NCBI GenBank assembly: GCA_036564195.1
Contig: DATCLA010000091.1
Location: 1 to 20,150 of the forward strand
Length of the DNA: 20,150 bases
DNA from: DATCLA01 sp036564195
GTDB lineage: Bacteria; Bacillota; UBA4882; UBA8346
Direction: 5' to 3'
In this document: positions 15,056-20,150 of the stretch, in pieces
Position numbering within the stretch: position 1 is the stretch's first letter
Layout: the number at the start of each line of letters is the position of its first letter
The notes under the pieces: generated by a model
The model's database searches: none
Told to the model about the DNA's origin: nothing
The model's input: only the letters and a program-made list of their open reading frames with translations
Made by a program: the position numbers and the translations under genes

Positions 15056-16459
15056 TTGCAGATACTATCAAGTTGGTGGAATGAAATCAAAAACGGTTGG
15101 AAGGAAATTATGGTGAACCGGAATTGTTTTTGGTTATTTTTGGGCTTATTCGTAGTAACATTAACCAGCACCTATTTTTTTTGGTTAAATGACCGGCTAA
15201 TCCCAGGGATCAGCATTTCCGGAGTAAAAGTTGGAGGTTTACCGGTGAGCGAAGCTACCCGGTTACTGAATAACCGGTTTTTACCTGCCAAACAAAAAAA
15301 AGTGACGTTGAGTTATGAAAAGCGTGCCTTTGATGTGGTACTGGGGACTATTGGGATTCAGCCGGATATTTTCGGTACAATAAAACAGGCATATTCCTTG
15401 GGGCGTACCGGTTCGCTGTTTTCCCGGTTATATGACATAATTAAAACCAGCCGTTTTGGACGGGATTTTCCGCTTCAATTTAATCACAATCAAAAGGTAT
15501 TGGAATCATTTTACCGACTGTTGGACGCTAGCGTCGGACGGGAACCGGTCCGGGCAGTCGTCCGGGTGGCAAGCGACGGCCGGGTTCATCATACCCAAAG
15601 CATGGTGGGGCGGTTGATTGACAGAAAAGCATTAACGGGGCAATTTGAAAAGGCAGTTTACCAAGGCCGGTTACAGCAAATTAAGATACCAATCCGTTAC
15701 GTTAATCCGACTTTGTCCAGTGCGGATATTAAAAGATGGCGGCTTGATCAGGTGATTAGTAAGTATGTTACCTCCTTTAATCCGGAAGCGAAAGAACGCT
15801 CTCATAACCTCAAAATCGCTTGTGGGGCTTTGGATAATGTGATTATTTATCCCGGGCAAACTTTTTCCTTTAATACCTGGATTGGTCCACGAGTGACCAA
15901 TACAGGCTACAAAGAAGCACCGGTGGTTTTAAAAGGGAAATTAGTGCCTGGGGTTGGCGGTGGTGTCTGTCAAGTCTCTTCAACCTTATATAACGCAGTT
16001 TTACTTGCCAATCTCCAGGTGGTGAAGCGACACAACCACTCCCGGGTCAGCAATTATGTTCCGCTGGGCCGGGATGCCACGGTAGTGAATGGGGGTTTAG
16101 ACTTAATTTTTACTAACACTCTGGTTTCTCCAATTTTATTAACCGCCGAAGTGAAGTCGTCTTATATCCAGGTGGCAGTCTTGGGGGAAAAGGGTAATTG
16201 GGAACGGGTCGAATTGGAGACTAAAATTGTAAAGAAGTATCCTTTTGAAATCAAAGAAATCCAGGATCCGGAATTAAGCTTGGGAACAAGAATTCGAAAA
16301 GAACCCGGTCAAGAGGGGTATAAGGTAGAACTATGGCGGCTGGTCTATTACCGGGACGGCCTGGTTAAGAAATCCCGAGTAAATACCAGTATATATCCAC
16401 CTTTACCGGAAGAATATAAAGTAGGAACTAAAATACCGGAACAAAGGGGCGAGTTTTAG
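15056..16459 (+). CDS. VanW-domain envelope protein with peptidoglycan-binding-like domain
   Basis: A membrane-anchored extracytoplasmic protein of the YoaR/VanW type. One membrane helix (about 28-48) follows a basic N-terminus. Next comes a PG_binding_4-like region (about 70-240), then the VanW core (about 250-385) with YPGQTFSFN, GGGVCQVSSTLYN (Cys305) and HNHSRVSNYVPLGRD. The C-terminal 80 residues form a strand-rich tail ending in a Pro-rich segment. The biochemical role of VanW is unknown; the name comes from a glycopeptide-resistance gene cluster, but the domain is widespread in spore-formers and does not by itself imply resistance. TTG at 15056 has GGGAGGGG five bases upstream; an ATG at 15110 with GGAAGGA is a good alternative that keeps the helix. 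The GT9 gene starts three bases after the stop. Confidence 0.88.
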   Translation: MQILSSWWNEIKNGWKEIMVNRNCFWLFLGLFVVTLTSTYFFWLNDRLIPGISISGVKVGGLPVSEATRLLNNRFLPAKQKKVTLSYEKRAFDVVLGTIGIQPDIFGTIKQAYSLGRTGSLFSRLYDIIKTSRFGRDFPLQFNHNQKVLESFYRLLDASVGREPVRAVVRVASDGRVHHTQSMVGRLIDRKALTGQFEKAVYQGRLQQIKIPIRYVNPTLSSADIKRWRLDQVISKYVTSFNPEAKERSHNLKIACGALDNVIIYPGQTFSFNTWIGPRVTNTGYKEAPVVLKGKLVPGVGGGVCQVSSTLYNAVLLANLQVVKRHNHSRVSNYVPLGRDATVVNGGLDLIFTNTLVSPILLTAEVKSSYIQVAVLGEKGNWERVELETKIVKKYPFEIKEIQDPELSLGTRIRKEPGQEGYKVELWRLVYYRDGLVKKSRVNTSIYPPLPEEYKVGTKIPEQRGEF

Positions 16460-16462
16460 TTA

Positions 16463-17482
16463 TTGGTCAATAAAATTGTGGTCTTATGTATCAGTCCGAT
16501 CGGAGATACGTTATTTGCCACACCGGCAATTCGAGCTTTAAGAGACAGTTTTTCATGGGCTCGAATTGTTGTTTTAGCCGGTTGTGCTGCTTATGAAGTT
16601 TTACGAAATAATCCTTTTAATTTGGAGTTGGTAAGGGTTACCAATATCTGTAGTTTATATAAAGCCTTAAGTTGGGTGCGGGATCAAAATTTTGATTTAG
16701 CCTTGGGATTTTCCCGCTTTGGAAGTATTTTTACTAAATTATGCGGCGCAGTTGCTTATGCAGATTTTTCAACCATCGAATTTAGTACGGAATTATCAGC
16801 AATCGAAGCCTGTCTGGAGGTTTTGAGGATAGCCGGACAACGGATTAATCTAAATATAACTGGTAATTTGGTAAAAACAGATTATTGGTTGACTCCGCAG
16901 GATCTGCGGATGGTGGATCGCTTTTTGGAATGCTCGGGATATGGAGGCGATCAACCATTGGTGGCGATTCATAGCGGGGGACACTACTTTAGTCGGAAAC
17001 GCTGGCCGGTGCCACGGTTTATTGAATTAATCCGGCGTCTCAGTTGTGAACGAGGATTTCAGGTGGTATTAGTCGGCGGAAAAGAGGACCTGGCCAGTGC
17101 CCTGGCGATCCGAATGGTGGAACCTAAAACGATGACTGCGGTAGGAATTTTAAAACTGTCGGAAACAGGGGCTTTATTAAAAAGATGTCAATTATTTATC
17201 GGAAATGATTCCGGGCCTTTACATTTGGCAGCAGCACTTGGGACTCCTACAGTAGCTTTGTTTGGACCAACCCATCCCCGGCAGTTTTACCCTTACCCTC
17301 CCGATCGACATCAGTATCTAATTAAAGAACTGGCTTGTCACCCTTGTTACCGGCTGGGCGGGGCAGTCTGGCAATTTATCCCGAGGTGTCCTAAAGCTTA
17401 TTGTATGGAAGCCATTTCGGTAGATGAAGTAATTCAAGTAGTCGGACGGGTTTTAGATCTTTCGGCTGTCGGGACAAGTTAA
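16463..17482 (+). CDS. Glycosyltransferase family 9 protein (heptosyltransferase-like)
   Basis: GT9 enzymes such as WaaC and WaaF transfer heptose from ADP-heptose to the lipopolysaccharide core on the inner face of the cytoplasmic membrane. The N-terminal IGDTLFATPAIRALR is the GT-B acceptor-side motif. C-terminal IGNDSGPLHLAAALGTPTVALFGPT (Asn248-Asp249-Ser250) is the donor-site signature, followed by HPRQFYPY. The length of 339 residues is normal for the family. It starts with TTG three bases after the VanW gene, so the two are probably one transcript. In a Firmicutes-like genome it suggests an outer membrane with glycosylated lipid, although GT9 proteins also serve other surface glycans. 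The actual sugar is not determined by the sequence. Confidence 0.9.
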   Translation: MVNKIVVLCISPIGDTLFATPAIRALRDSFSWARIVVLAGCAAYEVLRNNPFNLELVRVTNICSLYKALSWVRDQNFDLALGFSRFGSIFTKLCGAVAYADFSTIEFSTELSAIEACLEVLRIAGQRINLNITGNLVKTDYWLTPQDLRMVDRFLECSGYGGDQPLVAIHSGGHYFSRKRWPVPRFIELIRRLSCERGFQVVLVGGKEDLASALAIRMVEPKTMTAVGILKLSETGALLKRCQLFIGNDSGPLHLAAALGTPTVALFGPTHPRQFYPYPPDRHQYLIKELACHPCYRLGGAVWQFIPRCPKAYCMEAISVDEVIQVVGRVLDLSAVGTS

Positions 17483-17649
17483 GCATGGTTTGGTTATTCC
17501 GGATTTTAAAAATGGGGGAACCGATTGAGTCGGGTTAGTCCGCTTATCAAAAAAGGTTTGCAATTAATATGTAATACTGATAAAATGAATTGTAACGAAG
17601 AAGTTTTGAAGATTAAAAGATGCTTAAATTTTCTTGAATGAGGCTTGTC

Positions 17650-17679
17650 TTGACAACACTTTTTTGCTTAGGATATAAT
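17650..17679 (+). promoter_or_regulatory. Sigma-A promoter for S1-domain gene
   Basis: Perfect TTGACA (17650-17655) and perfect TATAAT (17674-17679) with an 18-base spacer. The start point near 17686 gives a UTR of about 70 bases. Confidence 0.85.
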
Positions 17680-17703
17680 AAATTATATTAAAATTAAATG
17701 CGG

Positions 17704-17729
17704 ATCCGGTAGCATTTTATATGCCGGAT
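17704..17729 (+). promoter_or_regulatory. Leader hairpin before S1-domain gene
   Basis: ATCCGG (17704-17709) pairs with CCGGAT (17724-17729), with an inner GCAT/ATGC extension and a small AT loop, ten bases before the GAGGAGG ribosome binding site. Only a short T-run follows, so it is more likely an mRNA 5' structure than a terminator. The ribosome binding site to ATG spacing is long (about 12 bases). Confidence 0.45.
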
Positions 17730-17757
17730 TACTTTTCAGAGGAGGATTTTTTGCAGT

Positions 17758-18135
17758 ATGGCATTATCGGTTGGCCAGATCGTTGAAGGGAAGGTTACCG
17801 GGATTACTAATTTTGGAGCTTTTGTGGAACTCCCTAACGGTCAAACGGGTTTGGTGCATATCTCCGAAGTGGCGGAGGAATATGTTAAAGATGTTAATCA
17901 ATTTTTAAAGCAGGGGGATCTGGTCAAAGTAAAGGTTTTAACTCTTGACAACGGTAAAATTGGTCTTTCGATTCGTCAGACGCAACCACGTCAGGAACGT
18001 AACCGTCACAGTATTTCGTTTGAAGATAAGTTAGCCAAATTTATTAAAGATTCGGATGAAAGGCAATCCGATTTGCGTAGGAGCCTTGATTCGAAACGCG
18101 GCGGTCGTGGCGGCGGCAGAGCCCCAAGTATGTAA
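17758..18135 (+). CDS. yabR: S1-domain RNA-binding protein (YabR-like)
   Basis: Residues about 1-75 form one S1 OB-fold RNA-binding domain (VGQIVEGKVTGITNFGAFVEL, then GLVHISEV and KVKVLTLDNGKIGLSIR), like the S1 repeats of ribosomal protein S1 and polynucleotide phosphorylase. The rest is polar and basic, ending in an Arg/Gly-rich tail (GGRGGGR). The overall size of 125 residues matches YabR-like proteins of Firmicutes, which are cytoplasmic and ribosome- or RNA-associated with no fully settled function. It is monocistronic, between its own strong promoter and a terminator. A TTG at 17751 is out of frame, so the ATG at 17758 is the start despite the long spacing. Confidence 0.9.
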   Translation: MALSVGQIVEGKVTGITNFGAFVELPNGQTGLVHISEVAEEYVKDVNQFLKQGDLVKVKVLTLDNGKIGLSIRQTQPRQERNRHSISFEDKLAKFIKDSDERQSDLRRSLDSKRGGRGGGRAPSM

Positions 18136-18137
18136 TT

Positions 18138-18163
18138 AATCCGGTATTAGACCGGATTTTTTT
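18138..18163 (+). terminator. Terminator of S1-domain gene
   Basis: AATCCGGT (18138-18145) and ACCGGATT (18151-18158) pair around a five-base loop and are followed by seven T. The ATCCGG/CCGGAT stem repeats the one in the gene's leader. Confidence 0.9.
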
Positions 18164-18230
18164 ATTATAGATAAGAAGTCCGGGTAGGATTTAACAGTCG
18201 GGACCATTTGAAACAGGAGTGAAACACAAG

Positions 18231-18818
18231 ATGAGCCATTTCTTTGCTTATCTGGCACGGATGAAACACATCCGGCGTTGGGGATTAATGCGGAATACAC
18301 TGGATGAGAACATTCAGGAACATAGCCTACAGGTTGCGATGATCGCCCATTGCCTGGCGCTCGTTAAGAATCGCTTCTTTGGCGGTAAGGTAAACCCGGA
18401 AACAGTAGCGGTTTTGGCGATGTACCATGAAGTGAGTGAAGTAATAACCGGGGATTTGGCGACTCCAATCAAGTATTTTAATCCTGAAATCAGAACCGCT
18501 TATCAAGCTATTGAAGGTGTCGCTAAAAAACGGCTTTATACAATGTTGCCCGAACAGTTACAAGACTCCTACGCGAAGGTGCTTTTTGCCGGGGATGAAG
18601 ATGAAGCCGAACGGCAACACCATGAACTGGTTAAGGCTGCCGATAAAATCGCTGCCTATCTCAAATGTTTGGAAGAATTAAAAGCCGGGAACCAGGAATT
18701 TTCAAAGGCAGAGAAGACCTTGAAGGCGCAAATTGACAGTATGGGTCTGCAGGAAGTCAGTTACTTCATGGAGCAATTCGCCCCCAGTTTTAACCTGACT
18801 TTAGACGAGCTAGAGTAA
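18231..18818 (+). CDS. yfbR: YfbR-type HD-superfamily 5'-deoxynucleotidase
   Basis: YfbR enzymes remove the phosphate from deoxynucleoside 5'-monophosphates, using a metal in an HD fold in the cytoplasm. The product aligns end to end with E. coli YfbR from memory: SHFFAYLARMK, RWGLMRN, EHSLQVAMIAH, NRFFGGKVN, GDLATPIKYFNPEI, AYLKCLEEL and YFMEQFAPSF. Metal ligands are His31, His66 and Asp138, with Glu70 and Asp75 also kept, but the HD motif itself reads His66-Glu67 instead of His-Asp. The 195-residue length is normal. The ATG at 18231 follows AGGAG by 11 bases; the GTG at 18219 overlaps that AGGAG and is less likely. The gene converges on the CheC-like gene with an 18-base gap. Confidence 0.92.
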   Translation: MSHFFAYLARMKHIRRWGLMRNTLDENIQEHSLQVAMIAHCLALVKNRFFGGKVNPETVAVLAMYHEVSEVITGDLATPIKYFNPEIRTAYQAIEGVAKKRLYTMLPEQLQDSYAKVLFAGDEDEAERQHHELVKAADKIAAYLKCLEELKAGNQEFSKAEKTLKAQIDSMGLQEVSYFMEQFAPSFNLTLDELE

Positions 18819-18836
18819 CAACCCCGGTTGTGCGGT

Positions 18837-19487
18837 TTAGTAATCTGTTGCCGTACCCAGCTTGGACAAAATCTTCTTTAAGGTATATTGAGTAGGTAAA
18901 ATTACAAAATGAATCCGGATTTCCATTACCGGGATAAAGTATTCGATTTGTACCATTAAATTGTCAACCGAATACACCTTGGTGGTGTAAAAAAGTGAAC
19001 GGGACAGATCGTTTACTTTGGCCGGAGGCGATATCCACCAGTTAATGGAGGTCCTTTCGGTTAAAACCCGCCAAAAGGAATTAGAGATAATATTAACCAA
19101 TTCGGACAGGACGGAGACTTCGATTTTATTAAGGCGTTTGCGGGCAAAGAAACGGCGCCTGCCCAGTATTTGTTCGATGATGGTCAGAGCATCTTTTTCT
19201 CCGAAGAAGGTGAAAATTTCTCCGGTAATATCTCCGGAAAATCTGATGTGGAAACCCAGATGGTTGCGGTGGTAAAGGTTGACGCGGTCGATTAAAATCG
19301 GCAAAGACAAAAATGAAAGACAGTTCAGAGTGATCTCTGTATTAGCACCCAGGAATTGGCGTAGTGAACTAATGGCACCATTAGCACCGATCTGAGCTGC
19401 TTCATAAAGTTTTTCAATTTCGTGGGGCGGCAGGTAGAGATGGTCATTGATGGTCGAACCAATGTGTTCGATTGCTACATTCGGCAT
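18837..19487 (-). CDS. CheC-like phosphatase (CheC/CheX/FliY superfamily)
   Basis: CheC-family proteins dephosphorylate the chemotaxis response regulator CheY-P in the cytoplasm. The active-site pattern [DS]xxxExxNx22P occurs once, intact, at Ser125, Glu129, Asn132 and Pro155. The first pseudo-repeat has Glu29 but Gln32 in place of Asn and lacks the acidic/Ser lead and proline, so it is probably inactive. Between them lies the expected fold (GFHIRFSGDITGEIFTFFGEKDAL, like CheC GxxxLxFxxEDA). At 216 residues it is close to CheC length and longer than CheX. No CheD or CheY is visible nearby. The ATG at 19487 has AAGGAG seven bases upstream on the minus strand. It could equally act on a non-chemotaxis receiver domain. 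Confidence 0.8.
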   Translation of the reverse strand: MPNVAIEHIGSTINDHLYLPPHEIEKLYEAAQIGANGAISSLRQFLGANTEITLNCLSFLSLPILIDRVNLYHRNHLGFHIRFSGDITGEIFTFFGEKDALTIIEQILGRRRFFARKRLNKIEVSVLSELVNIISNSFWRVLTERTSINWWISPPAKVNDLSRSLFYTTKVYSVDNLMVQIEYFIPVMEIRIHFVILPTQYTLKKILSKLGTATDY

Positions 19488-19758
19488 GGTAATACTCCTT
19501 TTGATTTTTTTGTAGACCGGTTTTGATTAAAAAGTAGAATTAGGTTAATCTGCTAGTGGACTTTGGTTATTATTTTCCAATAATTAACTTATTATTAATT
19601 TCTAGGATATTCAGCAAACTCCTTTGTCGACAATGAACAAAATATAATAAATTTGATAGCGCGTTTTGTTAATTAAGGAGTAAAATTAAACTATAGTTTT
19701 GGCGGATTATACCGATTATTAAAATCAAGAATGATTAATATTAGAAAGGAAGAGTTTC
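19488..19758. other. Divergent intergenic region between CheC-like and hemerythrin genes
   Basis: AT-rich and gene-free. On the minus strand TTGCTG-N17-TAATAA is a weak promoter candidate for the CheC-like gene. A TATAAT near 19642-19647 on the plus strand lacks a well-spaced -35. A TAAA plus GCGGATTA pair upstream of the hemerythrin gene is spaced 17 bases, too loose to call a motility-sigma promoter. Confidence 0.25.
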
Positions 19759-20150
19759 ATGCAGATCCAATGGTCAAAAGACTTGGAACTCAATCATCCC
19801 AAAATTGACAGCCAGCATCAGGAATTGTTTCGCAGGATTAATCAGCTCTTTGAAGCCTGCAGTGAAGGGAAAGGTAGTCAGATGGTGGTGGAGATGATTG
19901 CCTTTTTAGAGCAATATGTTGTCGAACATTTTGGGACCGAAGAAGCATTAATGATTGATGTCCATTATCCGGGTTATCCCAAACACAAGAGTTTGCACCA
20001 GGGTTTTATAACCAGTTTTAAAAAGTTAAAAGAGGAGATTGACCCCAAAGGGCCCGGGATTAATATCATAATTATGGTAAACCGAATGGTAGTTGATTGG
20101 TTAAATCATCATATTCGTAACGTTGATAAAGAATTTGCTCAGTATCTGCG
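19759..20150 (+). CDS. Bacteriohemerythrin (3' end beyond window)
   Basis: A non-heme di-iron oxygen-binding protein, used for O2 storage, delivery or sensing. The metal ligands are all visible: His20 (SQHQELF), His57 and Glu61 (EHFGTEE), His76 and His80 (HKSLH), His118 and Asp123 (HHIRNVDKEF). The start MQIQWSKDLELNHPKID is typical. Family members are about 130-140 residues and the reading frame reaches residue 130 at the window edge, so only a few residues and the stop are missing, unless a further domain follows. GAAAGGAAGAG lies upstream of the ATG at 19759. It faces away from the CheC-like gene, which may hint at a shared link to oxygen-directed behaviour. Confidence 0.93.
   Translation, partial: MQIQWSKDLELNHPKIDSQHQELFRRINQLFEACSEGKGSQMVVEMIAFLEQYVVEHFGTEEALMIDVHYPGYPKHKSLHQGFITSFKKLKEEIDPKGPGINIIIMVNRMVVDWLNHHIRNVDKEFAQYL

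Noticed and set aside
18819..18836. CAACC/GGTTG palindrome between convergent genes, as a bidirectional terminator.
   Set aside because: The stem is only five base pairs with a two-base centre and no T-run on either side.
1..20150. CRISPR arrays, tRNA/rRNA genes, insertion sequences and prophage genes.
   Set aside because: No spaced short repeats, cloverleaf-like or rRNA-like segments, transposases, integrases or terminal inverted repeats were seen on either strand.

Overview
The window reads as chromosome of a Gram-positive-lineage (Firmicutes-type), spore-forming bacterium that has an outer membrane. The sporulation clue is a YyaC-type sporulation protein (14314-14958, minus). The outer-membrane clues are two secreted proteins, each with a Sec signal peptide, a beta-strand-like body and a C-terminal phenylalanine (349-1458 and 10122-10796), plus a heptosyltransferase-like GT9 enzyme (16463-17482). 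Genes have strong AGGAGG-type ribosome binding sites, frequent TTG/GTG starts and sigma-A-like promoters. This would fit a diderm Firmicutes group such as Limnochordia/Hydrogenispora, Halanaerobiales or Negativicutes; that placement is inference and I cannot resolve it from the sequence alone.

Layout: (1) 1-1561, a long GC-rich leader, a porin-like gene and its terminator. (2) 1683-6653, an AT-rich accessory block: an extended -10 promoter, the first 24 codons of what looks like a truncated XRE (HTH_26-type) regulator, then a tight three-gene operon. The operon encodes a 1207-residue four-AAA+ protein (one dead Clp-like domain plus three intact CbbX/SpoVK-like modules repeating every 268 residues at the Walker A), a four-helix membrane protein, and a single-pass membrane protein with an extracytoplasmic beta-like domain. 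It ends in a terminator. This is the best candidate for an undescribed system. (3) 6654-7020, a gene-free stretch with hairpins. (4) 7021-9906, a class A penicillin-binding protein overlapping an RsuA-family pseudouridine synthase. (5) 9992-10864, a small outer-membrane-like protein behind a strong promoter overlapped by two tandem 12-bp dyads. (6) 11028-14317, a Cof-type HAD phosphatase, an orphan MsmX/UgpC-type sugar ABC ATPase and a ROK glucokinase. (7) 14314-17482, yyaC divergent from a VanW-domain gene followed by the GT9 gene. (8) 17650-18818, an S1-domain RNA-binding protein and a YfbR-type 5'-deoxynucleotidase with HE in place of HD. (9) 18837-20150, a CheC-like phosphatase divergent from a bacteriohemerythrin that runs off the window end.

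The core genes concern envelope building (PBP, VanW protein, GT9, two outer-membrane proteins), sugar uptake and phosphorylation (ABC ATPase, glucokinase, HAD) and sensing (CheC-like protein, hemerythrin). The AAA+ operon stands apart in base composition and has no obvious functional link to its neighbours. All domain calls are by eye; no database search was possible.
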